Below, piece by piece: positions 31,936-41,818 of a stretch of DNA of 64,000 bases. How positions within the stretch are numbered: the first letter of the stretch is position 1; each line of letters opens with the position of its first letter. A model generated the notes under the pieces. That model saw nothing but the letters and a program-made list of their open reading frames with translations, had not been told where the DNA came from and did no database searches. Source of the DNA: Blastococcus sp. TML/M2B. GTDB lineage: Bacteria > Actinomycetota > Actinomycetes > Mycobacteriales > Geodermatophilaceae. The translations under genes were made by a program, and so were the position numbers. Where the stretch lies: contig NZ_JAENZZ010000001.1 in NCBI RefSeq assembly GCF_016612865.1, forward strand, positions 1,674,001 through 1,738,000, given 5' to 3'.

Positions 31936-33771
31936 TCAGGAGCGGTCGCCCGCCAGGCCGTCGGCCAGGGTCCGGACCACCGTCCGCAGCAGCGGGTGGG
32001 CGGGCAGGTCCTCGACCAGGACGGGCAGCGGCAACGACCAGTTCGGGCGGTCCGCCGCACCGGGCATGTTGGGTCGCCGCGGTTCGCCGACGGCGTCGTC
32101 CAGGGTCGCGGAGAGCAGCAGCGACGGCGCCTGCGCCAGCCGCTCGTGGGCCCGCTCGACCGCCTGCTCGGGCGAGGAGCCCTCGTCGACGCCGGGCAGG
32201 TGCTCGAGCAGCGAGGAGCGGCCGCGTTGCAGCTCCTCCTCGGTGCCGGTGCCCTGCTCCCGCTGCTCGTCCAGGTCCGCGCCGCCGACCAGCCCGGCGA
32301 CCGTGGGCAGGTCGTGGGTGGTGATGGCGGCCATCGCCTCGGCCGGCCAGGTCGCGGGCTCGTCGTCCTCGAACCACAGCAGCCGGTAGGAGAGCACCCC
32401 GTGCTCGGCCATGGCCTCGCGCACGCCGTCCTCGACGGTGCCGAGGTCCTCGCCGACGACGAGGGCCTGGGCGCGGGCGCTCTCCAGGGCGACGATGCCG
32501 AGCAGGTCCTCGGCGGGGTAGCGCACGTAGGCGCCGTCGGCGGCGGTGCCCTCGCGGGGCACCCACCAGAGCCGGAACAGGCCCATGACGTGGTCGATCC
32601 TCAAGCCCCCGGCGCCGGCGATCGTGGCGCGGATGGACTGGATGAACGGCTCGTAGTCGGCGTCGCGGAGCCGCCACGGGATCAGCGGCGGCGAGCCCCA
32701 GTCCTGCCCGGCGGAGTTGAACGCGTCCGGCGGCGCGCCGACGCTCACGCCGTCGGCCAGGACGTCCTGCCAGGTCCAGGCGTCGGCGCCGCCGCCGGCG
32801 AACCCGATCGGGAGGTCCTGGATCACGGTCATGCCGTCGGTGGCGGCGGTGAACTGCAGCTCCAGCGCCCACTGCAGCCAGGCGTGGAAGCCGACGACGG
32901 CGCCGTGCTGCTCGACGTACTCCGCCAGCGCGGGGCTGCCGGGCCGGCGCAGATCCTCGGGCCAGGTGTGCCAGTCGGCGCCGTGCTCCTCGGTGATCGC
33001 GGCCCAGGTGGCCCAGTCCTGCAGGGTCTGCCCCTGCTCCTCCCGCCAGCGCCCGAACGCCTCGCCGCCGCCGTGGGCGAAGAAGATCCGCATGAGCACC
33101 TCGCGCTTGCGGGCCCAGACGGCGTCGCGGTCGATGAGCTCGCCGTCGTTCAGGGCGCGGCCGGCGTCCTCCTCCAGGTCGACGGTCTCGGCCCCGGGCA
33201 CCTCGGGGACGCGCAGGTAGATCGGGTTGAGGAAGCGCCGCGTGGCCGGGAGGTACGGGCTGGCCTCCTGCTGCGGGATGGGGGCGACGGCGTGCAGCGG
33301 GTTGATGAGGACGAACCCGGCGCCCTGCTCGGCGGCCATCCGGCGGATGCTGCGCAGGTCGCCGAGGTCGCCGATGCCCCAGCTCTCCCGGCTGCGCGCG
33401 GCGTAGAGCTGCACGGCCCAGCCCCAGCTGCGCTGCTCGGGCAGCCAGCAGCGGCCGGGGGTGACGATCAGCCGGCGGCGGCGCCCCTCGGCGGACTGGA
33501 ACCAGTGGTAGCCGAGCGGGAAGTCCTCGGGCAGCGAGCCGTCGACGTGCCGGACCTCGCCGTCCTCGCAGATGACGTCGATCTCGTCGATCTCGAGGGC
33601 GTCCCCGGGGCGGGCCACGATCGGCGCCCGGTCCTCCAGGTCGGCCGGCGGTTCGCCGATGATCTCGCGGAGCCGGTCGATCGTCTCCTGCGCGACCTGG
33701 TGCTCCTGGTCCAGCGCGTCCAGCCAGCTGGTGTCGATGCCGCGGTCGTCGGTCGTCGGGGTGCGTGTCAC
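31936..33771 (-). CDS. malQ: 4-alpha-glucanotransferase (GH77, amylomaltase)
   Basis: Transfers glucan segments between maltooligosaccharides in the cytoplasm. 611 residues from GTG 33771. Seen: an N-terminal beta region (residues about 40-130), WAVQLYAARSRESWGIGDLG, LINPLHAVAPIPQQEASPYL, the nucleophile in GGLRIDHVMGLFRLWWVP, the acid/base Glu in LVVGEDLGTVEDGV and the third Asp in ITTHDLPTVAG. Length fits the actinobacterial MalQ, which is longer than plant D-enzyme. It follows hrpB by 37 bases. With the GH13 trehalose-synthase-like gene at 39541 it suggests local handling of maltose, glycogen and trehalose. Confidence 0.94.
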   Translation of the reverse strand: MTRTPTTDDRGIDTSWLDALDQEHQVAQETIDRLREIIGEPPADLEDRAPIVARPGDALEIDEIDVICEDGEVRHVDGSLPEDFPLGYHWFQSAEGRRRRLIVTPGRCWLPEQRSWGWAVQLYAARSRESWGIGDLGDLRSIRRMAAEQGAGFVLINPLHAVAPIPQQEASPYLPATRRFLNPIYLRVPEVPGAETVDLEEDAGRALNDGELIDRDAVWARKREVLMRIFFAHGGGEAFGRWREEQGQTLQDWATWAAITEEHGADWHTWPEDLRRPGSPALAEYVEQHGAVVGFHAWLQWALELQFTAATDGMTVIQDLPIGFAGGGADAWTWQDVLADGVSVGAPPDAFNSAGQDWGSPPLIPWRLRDADYEPFIQSIRATIAGAGGLRIDHVMGLFRLWWVPREGTAADGAYVRYPAEDLLGIVALESARAQALVVGEDLGTVEDGVREAMAEHGVLSYRLLWFEDDEPATWPAEAMAAITTHDLPTVAGLVGGADLDEQREQGTGTEEELQRGRSSLLEHLPGVDEGSSPEQAVERAHERLAQAPSLLLSATLDDAVGEPRRPNMPGAADRPNWSLPLPVLVEDLPAHPLLRTVVRTLADGLAGDRS

Positions 33772-33808
33772 CGGCTGATCCTCGCCGGGCCGGCGGGAGC
33801 CCGCAGTC

Positions 33809-36289
33809 TCAGCGGCGCGCGCGTGGCGAAGCTCGCGTCGTGGCCGGCGCCGCGGCCGGGTCCTCGGGCCAGGGGTGGCGCGGGTAGCGGCCGCGCAGCT
33901 CGCTGCGGACGGCCGGGTAGCCGGTGACCCAGAAGCCGGCGAGGTCGGCGGTCGTCGCGACGACGCGACGGGCGGGGGAGAGCAGCTCGAGCCGCAGCGG
34001 CCGGCCGGCCACCCGTGGCGCCGCCGCCCAGCCGAACACCTCCTGGACACGCACCGCCAGGGTGGGGACGGCGGGGTCGGTGTAGTCGACGCGGATCCGG
34101 GAGCCGGTCGGCACGGTCACCGCGTCGGGGACGACGGCGTCCAGGTCGCCGGAGAGCTGCCAGGGCACGAGCGCGCGCAGCGCCGCGACGACGTCGACGC
34201 GGGCCAGGTCGGCGCGCCGTCGGGCGCCGGAGACGTCGATGCCGGCGAGCAGGGCCGCGTCGTCGACGGCGGGCCAGGGATCGCCGAGCCCGGCGTGCGC
34301 CGCGGCCAGCCGCTCGCGCAGCCGGGTGGCTGCCGGCGTCCAGGTGAGCAGGCCGAGCCCCTCGCGGCGCAGCCCCTCGGCGACGGCGGCGGCCGCGGCG
34401 GCCGGGTCCGGTGCACGGGCCGGGCGCTCGGCCAGCACGATCGCGCCGAGCCGCTCGAGGTGCGCGCTGCGGACGTCGCCGTCGCGCCAGGCCACCTCGT
34501 CGCCCTCGGTGTGCAGCGGACCGCCGGCCTCCAGGGCCGTGGCCTCATCGATCGCGACGGCCGACCTGACGCGGGCGTCCCGGCGGCCGGGGGCGCGGTC
34601 GGCGACGGCGACCGCCAGCCACGGGGCGCCGGAGAGCGCCGTACCCGGGGGCAGTTCGGCGCCGGTGCCGGCGGCCATGAGGTAGGCGGTGCCGTCCGGT
34701 CGCCGGCGGGCCAGCCGTTCGGGGTGGGCGAGCCCGACGACCAGCCCGGCGGCGGTGTCGTCCGGTATGCGCGGCGGCGGGACGTCGGCCACCGAGCGCT
34801 CGAGGCGGGCGACCTCGTCCTTCCAGCGCGCGGTCGCACCCCGGTCGGTGCCCGAGCGCAGCTCGCGCCAGCCCGCCACCAGGTCGTCGCCGCGGGTGGG
34901 CAGGTCCGCGGAGAGCAGCGCCACCACCTCGGCGGCCCGGCGCCGGCCCACGAGCGGGGCGCCGTCGAGCAGCGCCCGCGCCAGGCGCGGGTGCACGCCG
35001 ACGGCGGTCAGGGCTCGGCCGCGGGGGGTCGCGCGGCCGTAGTCGTCCACCGCGCCGAGGGTGCGCAGCGTCCGGTCCGCGACCAGCAGTGCCACCTCCG
35101 GGGGCGGGTCGGGCAGGCCCAGGCCGGTGCCGCCCGGGGCGCCCCAGCAGGCGAGCTCGAGGGCGAAGGCGGTGAGGTCGGAGACGGCGACCTCCGGCTC
35201 CTCGTGCGCGGGCAGCCGGTCGTGCTCGGCCGCGGTCCAGCAGCGGTAGACCGCGCCCGGGGCCTCGCGCCCGGCCCGGCCGGCCCGCTGGGTGACCGCC
35301 GCGCGCGACGCCCGCACGGTGACCAGCGAACCGAGCCCGCGGGCGAGGTCAGCGCGCGGGACGCGGGCCAGGCCCGCGTCCACGACGACGCGGACGCCGG
35401 GCACGGTCAGGCTGCTCTCGGCCAGCGCGGTGGCGACGACGACGCGGCGCCGGGGGCCGGCCTGCAGCGCGGCGTCCTGCGCGGTGGCCGGCAGCCGCCC
35501 GTGCAGGGGGAGGACGTCGGCCTCGACCCCGCGCAGCTCGGTGGTCACCCGGCCGATCTCGGCGGCGCCGGGCACGAAGACCAGGACGTCGCCGGTGCGC
35601 TCGGCCAGCGCGCGGCGGACGGTGGCGGCGACGTGGGTGAGCAGCCGCGGGTCGACCTGCAGGCCGTGCGGCGGGTCGACCGGGCCGGTCGGTGGTGCCC
35701 AGAGGACGTCGACGTCGTGCAGTGCGCCGGGCGCCTCGACGACGGGTGCGGGTGCGCCGTCCCCGCCGAGGAGCGCGGCCAGGCGCTCGGCCTGCGCGGT
35801 GGCCGACATGGCCAGCAGCTGCAGGTCGGGGCGCAGCGCGCCGCGGACGTCGAGGGTGAAGGCGAGCGCAAGGTCGGTGTCGAGGTGCCGCTCGTGGCAC
35901 TCGTCGAGGACGACGGCGGACACCCCGGTCAGCTCGGGATCGGCCTGCAGCCGGCGGACGAGCAGCCCGGTGGTGACCACCTCGACGCGGGTGGCGGCGC
36001 TGCGCCGGCTCTCTCCGCGAACGCTGAAGCCCACCCGGCCGCCGACGGGCTCGCCGAGCAGGGCGGCCATCCGGCGGGCGGCCGCCCGGGCGGCGACGCG
36101 GCGCGGCTCGGCGACCACGATCCGGCCGGGCAGGGCGCCGGCCAGCGCGAGCGGGACGAGCGTCGTCTTGCCGGTGCCGGGCGGCGCGACCAGCACGGCA
36201 CTGCCCCGCGCGGCCAGGGCGTCGGCGAGCGCGGGCAGCGCGGAGCGGACCGGCAGGTCGGTCCCCGGCGTCCCGGGCGGTGGCAGCAC
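33809..36289 (-). CDS. hrpB: ATP-dependent helicase HrpB
   Basis: DEAH-family RNA-type helicase. 826 residues from GTG 36289 (VLPPPGTPGTDLPVRSALP), the usual family length. Motifs: Walker A VAPPGTGKTTLVPLAL (residues about 38-53), VAEPRRVAARAAARRMA, DEAH-type VVLDECHERHLDTDLALAF (here DECH), LLAMSATAQAERLAALLG, VLVFVPGAAEIGRV and motif VI TQRAGRAGREAPGAVYR. The C-terminal HrpB-specific domain is present to the end. The usual E. coli role is undefined. It sits between a DUF222-HNH gene and malQ on the same strand. Confidence 0.93.
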   Translation of the reverse strand: MLPPPGTPGTDLPVRSALPALADALAARGSAVLVAPPGTGKTTLVPLALAGALPGRIVVAEPRRVAARAAARRMAALLGEPVGGRVGFSVRGESRRSAATRVEVVTTGLLVRRLQADPELTGVSAVVLDECHERHLDTDLALAFTLDVRGALRPDLQLLAMSATAQAERLAALLGGDGAPAPVVEAPGALHDVDVLWAPPTGPVDPPHGLQVDPRLLTHVAATVRRALAERTGDVLVFVPGAAEIGRVTTELRGVEADVLPLHGRLPATAQDAALQAGPRRRVVVATALAESSLTVPGVRVVVDAGLARVPRADLARGLGSLVTVRASRAAVTQRAGRAGREAPGAVYRCWTAAEHDRLPAHEEPEVAVSDLTAFALELACWGAPGGTGLGLPDPPPEVALLVADRTLRTLGAVDDYGRATPRGRALTAVGVHPRLARALLDGAPLVGRRRAAEVVALLSADLPTRGDDLVAGWRELRSGTDRGATARWKDEVARLERSVADVPPPRIPDDTAAGLVVGLAHPERLARRRPDGTAYLMAAGTGAELPPGTALSGAPWLAVAVADRAPGRRDARVRSAVAIDEATALEAGGPLHTEGDEVAWRDGDVRSAHLERLGAIVLAERPARAPDPAAAAAAVAEGLRREGLGLLTWTPAATRLRERLAAAHAGLGDPWPAVDDAALLAGIDVSGARRRADLARVDVVAALRALVPWQLSGDLDAVVPDAVTVPTGSRIRVDYTDPAVPTLAVRVQEVFGWAAAPRVAGRPLRLELLSPARRVVATTADLAGFWVTGYPAVRSELRGRYPRHPWPEDPAAAPATTRASPRARR

Positions 36290-36317
36290 GGTGCCCAGTC
36301 TGCTGCGCCGCGCGGCC

Positions 36318-37815
36318 CTAGAAGGGCGGTGGGTCGTCGTCCGGCAACGGCGACGGGGACGGCGGGGGCGGTTCGGGTGGTGGTTCGGGTGGTGGCCGGC
36401 GCAGCCCGGGTGGCCGGGTGGTGCGGGTGACCCCGCTGGGCGTGGTGACGTGCAGGGTGCCGTCGTCCTCCATGCGGAAGACCCAGCCGCGGGCGAAGGT
36501 TTTGAGCCGGTGGTGGGAGCGGCACAGGGCAGCAGAGGTTGGCGCAGCCGGTCGAGCTGCCCTGGGCGTGCGGCACGACGTGGTCCAGATCGGTCCAGCC
36601 CACGCGCTGCCCGCAGTTGGGCATCCGGCAGGTGCGGTCGCGGGTGGAGACGAAGCGCTCCTGGCCGGTGGTGCGGGCGTACCGGTCGGTGGCCGCGGGT
36701 GGGGTGAGCGCGGGGCAGCCGCAGTCGCCGCCGGGGTGCTCGGTGCACCCGCGCGTCGCCACCCGGAGGAGCTCGGCCACCGTCGTCGTGGCCAGCAAGC
36801 GGCCGGTCTCGTCGGTGAGCGCAAAGGTGAGGCTGCCGCGGGCCGGTGCCTGCAGGCCGAGCGCGGCGATCCGGGCGAGCAGCGCCCGCACGTGGGCGGC
36901 GGTGATGACCAGTCCGTTCACCGACCCGGCCTCGGTCGTGGTGCCGCCCAGCCCGTCCAGGGTGGCCGTGATGGTCAGGTGCGCGGTGACGTCGGGCTGG
37001 TCGGCGCCACCGGGTCGGCGCAGCAGCAGGGAGAACAGCTCGGTGCGGATCCGCGCGATCGGCCGCTCGTCGCCGTCGGCCTTCGCCAGCCGGGCCAGCT
37101 GGTCGATCACGGCGTAGGCCTCGGCCGCCTCGTCGGCGTCCAGCTCCGCGCCCAGGGTGGCCCGGCCGTCGGCGCCGGGCTGGAGGAAGACGTCGGAGGA
37201 CTCGGCCGCCTCCTCCCGGCGGGTGTCGGCGGCGGCCGCGTCCAGCTCGAGCAGCAGCTCGAGGGCGCGGGCGCGGAGCCGGGCCACGGACAGTTCCACC
37301 GCCCCGGGCAGCAGCCGCGCCTCGATGGTGCGCGCCAGCTCCGGGTCGGCGCCGCCGAGCACGTCGGCCAACGCCGCGGCCCGGGCCTCGTCGAGCTCGC
37401 CGCGGTGCAGGGCGGCGAGCGTGGCCGGCAGGTTGTCCTGCCAGGCCAGGGCCCGCGCGTGGCGGTGGCTCGCGGTGCCCCGCCCGCGGTTGAGCACGAG
37501 CGCCAGCTCCCCGGTGAAGAACTCGCTCACGCCGTCCCGGTCCCGAGCCGCGCCCCACCCGGGGGTGCGTGCGCCGGGCGTCCCCACCGGCGGGTCGTCC
37601 TCGTCGGAGGTCAGCTCCGCCATCCGCAGGATCAGCTCGGCCTCGTAGCCGGCGTCCATCGCCCTGCGGCGGTCCTGCCGGCGCAGCTCCTCGGCGACCT
37701 GCCGCTTGGACAGCACCCCGACGGGCAGCCGCCCGTTCCGGACCGGCTGGTCGAGCGACCAGTCGATCAGCACGCCCTCGACGGTCGAGGAGCCGGAGAT
37801 CCGAGGCACACCCAC
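36318..37815 (-). pseudogene. DUF222 / HNH endonuclease family protein, frameshifted in the HNH motif
   Basis: From GTG 37815. A long helical DUF222 region (about 20-330) contains RHARALAWQDNLPATLAALH, LDEARAAALADVLGGADPEL and AHLTITATLDGLGG. The HNH nuclease follows: RDRTCRMPNCGQRVGWTDLD then HVVPHAQGSSTGCANLCC. One extra C at about 36526-36532 shifts the frame; the rest, LCRSHHRLKTFARGW and a Pro-rich tail, is in the other frame and ends at 36318. Removing one C restores a normal HNH. These genes are multicopy in actinobacteria and often linked to small mobile elements such as inteins or repeats; no such element is visible here. Confidence 0.85.
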
Positions 37816-37858
37816 ACGCTACGAGCGGGGTACGACAGTTCCGGCGCTCGCGGGGAGG

Positions 37859-38485
37859 TCAGCCCAGCCGCGACCGCAGCGCCGGCACGCCGTCCCCGCT
37901 CAGGGAACCGAGCGCGGCGGTGCGCCCGGTGACCCCGAGCAGCAGCGCGTCGGCCGGGCCGCGTACCACCGGTCCCTCGCCGAGGGCCCAGTCCAGGTCG
38001 TCGGCCTCGACGCGCAGCCCCGCCAGGGCGCCCTTCGGCACCAGGCCGTCGACGGCCCCGGCGACCAGCCAGGTGAGCGACGTGCGCAGTCGGTGCGGGG
38101 GGATCTCGCGCGCCAACCCGAGCGGCCACCGGATGTCCAGGCCGTGCACCAGGACGTCGGTGAGGGGGGCCTCGGGACCCGAGCCCGGCGGCGTGAAGCG
38201 CGACTCCGCCTTGTCGCGCAGCACCCCGAGCAGCTCGTCGAAAGGTCGGCGCGCCTGCTCGCGGGCCAGCCGCACGTTCGCCCGGTCGAAGTTGCCCCGT
38301 GCGGCGATCATCGCGCGCAGGAAGCGCGGGACGCCGACCTCCAGCGGCACGACCAGGTGCCCGACCACCTCGTGCACGCTCCACTCGCCGCACAGGCTCT
38401 GCGCCGCCTGCTGCTCAGGGGTCAACCCGGACAGCTGCGCGGCCAGGGCGCGGCGCTCGTCGGCGATCTCGGCGAACGTGTCCAC
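37859..38485 (-). CDS. Maleylpyruvate isomerase family mycothiol-dependent enzyme
   Basis: 208 residues from GTG 38485 (VDTFAEIADERRALAAQLSG). N-terminal DinB/MDMPI four-helix fold: LCGEWSVHEVVGHLVVPLEV carries the first metal His of the family, and PLTDVLVHGLDIRWPLGL the later His-Asp motif. Such proteins use mycothiol as a cofactor for isomerase or transferase reactions; substrate not predictable. It is divergent from the LLM oxidoreductase with a 66-base gap. Confidence 0.82.
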   Translation of the reverse strand: MDTFAEIADERRALAAQLSGLTPEQQAAQSLCGEWSVHEVVGHLVVPLEVGVPRFLRAMIAARGNFDRANVRLAREQARRPFDELLGVLRDKAESRFTPPGSGPEAPLTDVLVHGLDIRWPLGLAREIPPHRLRTSLTWLVAGAVDGLVPKGALAGLRVEADDLDWALGEGPVVRGPADALLLGVTGRTAALGSLSGDGVPALRSRLG

Positions 38486-38551
38486 CCGGCCACCATGCAC
38501 CGGGTTCCGCGCGCACGTCTCGGATCCGCGCGCGGCGGGTAGTCGCCGCGG

Positions 38552-39544
38552 ATGCCGGTCATCGGGTTCCACAACTCGCACGAGCAGGTCCACCCCGCAC
38601 GGCTGCTGGAGGCGGTGCAGCACGCCGAGGAGGTGGGGTTCACCGCAGCCATGTGCTCCGACCACCTCACGCCCTGGAACCCCCGGCAGGGGGAGTCGGG
38701 GTTCGCCTGGTCGTGGCTGGGCGCGGCGATGGCGACGACGTCGCTGCCGTTCGGGGCGGTGAACGCCCCCGGGCAGCGCTACCACCCGGTGATCGTCGCG
38801 CAGGCGATCGCGACGCTGGGCGCGATGTTCCCCGGCCGGTTCTGGGTGGCGCTGGGCAGCGGTGAGGCGATGAACGAGCACGTCACCGGCGATCCGTGGC
38901 CGCGCAAGGAGCTGCGCGACGCCCGGCTGCGCGAGTGCGTCGCCGTCATCCGGGCGCTGCTGGCCGGCGAGGAGGTCAGCCACGACGGGTCGGTCACCGT
39001 CGACCGGGCGCGGGTCTACACGCTCCCCGAGATCCAGCCCGCGCTCATCGCCCCGGCGGTCAGCGTGGCCACCGCCCGCAACGGCGCGGACTGGGCCGAC
39101 GGGCTGGTGACCATCAACCAGCCGCACGACCACCTGCGCGAGATGATCGCCGCCTACCGGGACGCCGGCGGCCAGGGGAAGCTGATCATCCAGGTGCACG
39201 TCTCCTGGGACCCCGACCCGGACCGGGCGCTGGGCATCGCCCACGACCAGTGGCGCAGCAACGTCTTCCCGCCTCCGCTGTGCTGGGACCTCGACAGCCC
39301 GGAGGCGTTCGAGCAGGCCAGCGCGCACGTCCGGCCGGAAGGGGTCACCGACTCGGTCCGGGTGTCGGCGGACCTGGGGCAGCACGCCGCCTGGCTGCAG
39401 GAGTACCTCGACCTGGGCTTCGACGAGATCTACCTGCACCACGTCGGCAAGGAGCAGCGGCCCTTCCTCGACGCCTTCGGCGAGAAGGTGCTCCCGCAGC
39501 TCGGCGTCACCGCCGCCGGCCCGGTCGCGGCGGTGCGGGCATGA
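38552..39544 (+). CDS. LLM class FMN-dependent oxidoreductase (TIGR03885-like)
   Basis: 330 residues from ATG 38552. Luciferase-like monooxygenase barrel: IGFHNSHEQVHPARLLEAVQ, FTAAMCSDHLTPWNPRQGES, FWVALGSGEAMNEHVTGDPW and KLIIQVHVSWDPDPDRAL. It resembles the non-F420 group, TIGR03885. TAGTCG at 38540-38545 is a weak -10-like hexamer 6 bases before the ATG. The TGA overlaps the ATG of the GH13 gene (ATGA), so both are translated from one mRNA. Confidence 0.85.
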   Translation: MPVIGFHNSHEQVHPARLLEAVQHAEEVGFTAAMCSDHLTPWNPRQGESGFAWSWLGAAMATTSLPFGAVNAPGQRYHPVIVAQAIATLGAMFPGRFWVALGSGEAMNEHVTGDPWPRKELRDARLRECVAVIRALLAGEEVSHDGSVTVDRARVYTLPEIQPALIAPAVSVATARNGADWADGLVTINQPHDHLREMIAAYRDAGGQGKLIIQVHVSWDPDPDRALGIAHDQWRSNVFPPPLCWDLDSPEAFEQASAHVRPEGVTDSVRVSADLGQHAAWLQEYLDLGFDEIYLHHVGKEQRPFLDAFGEKVLPQLGVTAAGPVAAVRA

Positions 39545-41211
39545 GGATCACCGACACCAGCGACCTGTGGTGGAAGAACGCCGTCGTCTACTGCCTGGAC
39601 GTCGAGACGTTCATGGACTGGAACGGCGACGGGATCGGCGACTTCGAGGGGCTGGCCCAGCGCATCGACCACCTCGCCGACCTCGGCGTCACCTGCCTGT
39701 GGCTGATGCCCTTCTACCCGACCGCCGAGCGCGACGACGGCTACGACATCACCGACTTCTACGGCGTCGACCCGCGGCTCGGCACCCACGGCGACCTCGT
39801 CGAGGTGATCCGGACGGCGAACGACCGCGGCATGCGGGTGATCGCCGACCTCGTCGTCAACCACACCTCGCGCAAGCACCCCTGGTTCCGGTCGGCGGAG
39901 TCCTCGAAGGACTCGCCGTACCGCGACTTCTACGTGTGGCGCTCCGACCCGCCGCCGGACACCTCCGACCAGGTCGTCTTCCCCGACCAGGAGGACAGCA
40001 TCTGGACGCTGTCGGAGAAGACCGGCGAGTGGTACCTGCACAAGTTCTACAAGGAGCAGCCCGACCTGGACGTGACGAATCCGAAGGTGCGGGACGAGGT
40101 CGCGAAGATCATGGGCTTCTGGCTGCAGGTGGGCCTCGCGGGCTTCCGCGTCGACGCCGTCCCCTTCTTCCTGGAGACCGCGGGCGCCGACGAGGATGCG
40201 CTGCCCGACCCGCACTCCTACCTGCGCGACCTGCGCTCGGTGGTCGGCCGGCGTTCGGGCAGCGGGGTGCTGCTGGGCGAGGTGAACCTGCCCTACGAGG
40301 AGCAGCTGCAGTTCTTCGGCGGCACCGACGGCGACGAGCTGACCATGCAGTTCGACTTCCTCGGCATGCAGGCGCTGTACCTGGCGCTGGCCCGCGGCGA
40401 CGCCGGCCCGATCGCCGCCGCGTTGCAGGCGCGGCCGGAGCTGCACCCCGACTCGCAGTGGGCCACCTTCGTGCGCAACCACGACGAGCTGACCCTGGAC
40501 AAGCTGACCGACGACGAGCGCGCCGAGGTGTTCGCCGCGTTCGGTCCCGAGGAGTCGATGCAGGTGTACGGGCGGGGGCTGCGGCGCCGGCTCCCACCGA
40601 TGCTGGACGGCGACCCGCGGCGGGTGCGCATGGTCTACAGCCTGCTGTTCTCGCTGCCCGGGACGCCGGTGCTGTTCTACGGCGAGGAGATCGGGATGGG
40701 GGAGGACCTCGACGCCGAGGGCCGGCTCGCCGTCCGCACGCCCATGCAGTGGACGGCGGGGCGCAACGGCGGCTTCTCGCCGGCCGCGCCGCGGAAGCTG
40801 CCCGGGCCGGTGGTCACCGGCGGCTTCTCGCCCGAGTACGTGAACGTCGCCGACCAGCGCAACGACCCGGACTCGCTGCTGTCGTTCATGAAGCTGCTGA
40901 TCCGGCGGTACCGGGAGTCACCCGAGCTCGGCTGGGGCGGCTTCTCGGTGCTCGAGCACCCGTGCCCCGAGGTGCTGGCCCACCTCTGCAGCTGGGACGA
41001 CGGCGCGCTGGTGGCGCTGCACAACCTGAGCCCCGAGCCGCGGACCGTGCCGCTGCGACTGGCGGACTGCGACTCCAGCCACCGCCTGGTCGACCTGCTG
41101 CAGCCCGGCCAGACCGGGGTGGGGGACGACGGGTCGGTGGAGCTGCAGCTGGACGGCTACGGCTACCGGTGGCTGCGGGTGGTCGCGCAGGACAGCCGCC
41201 GGCTGGTCTGA
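39541..41211 (+). CDS. Alpha-amylase family (GH13) enzyme, trehalose synthase-like
   Basis: 556 residues from ATG 39541, overlapping the LLM gene by ATGA. GH13 motifs in order: MDWNGDGIGDFEGLAQRIDH, IADLVVNHTSRKHPWF, nucleophile Asp in GFRVDAVPFFLE, acid/base Glu in VLLGEVNLPYEEQ and FVRNHDELTLDKLTDDER. The region GTPVLFYGEEIGMGEDL and the length match maltose alpha-D-glucosyltransferase (TreS), which interconverts maltose and trehalose, but no maltokinase domain is fused. No signal peptide, so intracellular. A hydrolase role cannot be excluded from sequence. Confidence 0.88.
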   Translation: MRITDTSDLWWKNAVVYCLDVETFMDWNGDGIGDFEGLAQRIDHLADLGVTCLWLMPFYPTAERDDGYDITDFYGVDPRLGTHGDLVEVIRTANDRGMRVIADLVVNHTSRKHPWFRSAESSKDSPYRDFYVWRSDPPPDTSDQVVFPDQEDSIWTLSEKTGEWYLHKFYKEQPDLDVTNPKVRDEVAKIMGFWLQVGLAGFRVDAVPFFLETAGADEDALPDPHSYLRDLRSVVGRRSGSGVLLGEVNLPYEEQLQFFGGTDGDELTMQFDFLGMQALYLALARGDAGPIAAALQARPELHPDSQWATFVRNHDELTLDKLTDDERAEVFAAFGPEESMQVYGRGLRRRLPPMLDGDPRRVRMVYSLLFSLPGTPVLFYGEEIGMGEDLDAEGRLAVRTPMQWTAGRNGGFSPAAPRKLPGPVVTGGFSPEYVNVADQRNDPDSLLSFMKLLIRRYRESPELGWGGFSVLEHPCPEVLAHLCSWDDGALVALHNLSPEPRTVPLRLADCDSSHRLVDLLQPGQTGVGDDGSVELQLDGYGYRWLRVVAQDSRRLV

Positions 41212-41220
41212 GCCGACCGG

Positions 41221-41700
41221 TCAGGTCAGCCGGCGGGCCATGAGGACGTCGTCGACGTAGCGACCGTCGAGCCAGAACTCCTCGCGCAGCACGCCCTCGA
41301 CGACGAAGCCGGCCGACTCGTAGAGCGTCCGGGCCGCGGTGTTCCCGCCGAGGACGCGCAGGCCGAGCTTGCGGATGCCGCGCCGGGCGGCCTCCGCGGC
41401 GGCGGCTTCGAGCAGCTGCCGTGCGACGCCCTGCCGCCGCGCGGAGGGGGCGACCGCCAGGCCCTGGATGTGCAGCACGTGCTCGTTGGAGGCCAGCGGC
41501 GTGGGGCGGCCGAACTGGGTGTAGCCGACGACCGCGCCGTCGTCCTCCGCGACCAGGACGTCGTCCGGCGGGCGGCGCTCGAAGAAGTCGGCGGCGTCGT
41601 CCCGGAGCGGCGCGACGGCGTTCTCCGGGGACCAGGTCGCCCGGTCGAGTTCGACCAGGCGCGGGCCGTCGGCGGTCACGGCGGGCCGGATGCTGAGCAC
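41221..41700 (-). CDS. GNAT family N-acetyltransferase
   Basis: 159 residues from GTG 41700 (VLSIRPAVTADGPRLVELDR). RimI-like acetyltransferase with the acetyl-CoA loop GLAVAPSARRQGVARQLLEA (RxxGxA, residues about 88-107) and LGLRVLGGNTAARTLYESAG then FVVEGVLREEFWLDGRYVDD. Acceptor unknown. It is convergent with the GH13 gene (9 bases apart) and divergent from the next membrane protein gene. Confidence 0.88.
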   Translation of the reverse strand: MLSIRPAVTADGPRLVELDRATWSPENAVAPLRDDAADFFERRPPDDVLVAEDDGAVVGYTQFGRPTPLASNEHVLHIQGLAVAPSARRQGVARQLLEAAAAEAARRGIRKLGLRVLGGNTAARTLYESAGFVVEGVLREEFWLDGRYVDDVLMARRLT

Positions 41701-41792
41701 CTCCGCAGTCTGCCCCGACCTGCCCGGCGCGGCATCACTGTGCGTCACCGCTCCGCCGGGGCGTTCTCCCGGACCGGTGGGACGGCTGCGCC

Positions 41793-41798
41793 TAGCGT
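41793..41798 (+). promoter_or_regulatory. Possible -10 hexamer for the 41819 gene
   Basis: TAGCGT (TANNNT) lies 20 bases before ATG 41819, leaving room for a short leader with the ribosome-binding site GAGGTGAT. Confidence 0.4.
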
Positions 41799-41818
41799 GG
41801 CGCGCGAGGTGATCAGTC

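Noticed and set aside
36318..37815. DUF222-HNH gene as part of an intron, intein or phage
   Set aside because: No intron RNA core, intein splice motifs, integrase or attachment-site repeats are seen nearby; such HNH genes are common single genes in actinobacteria.
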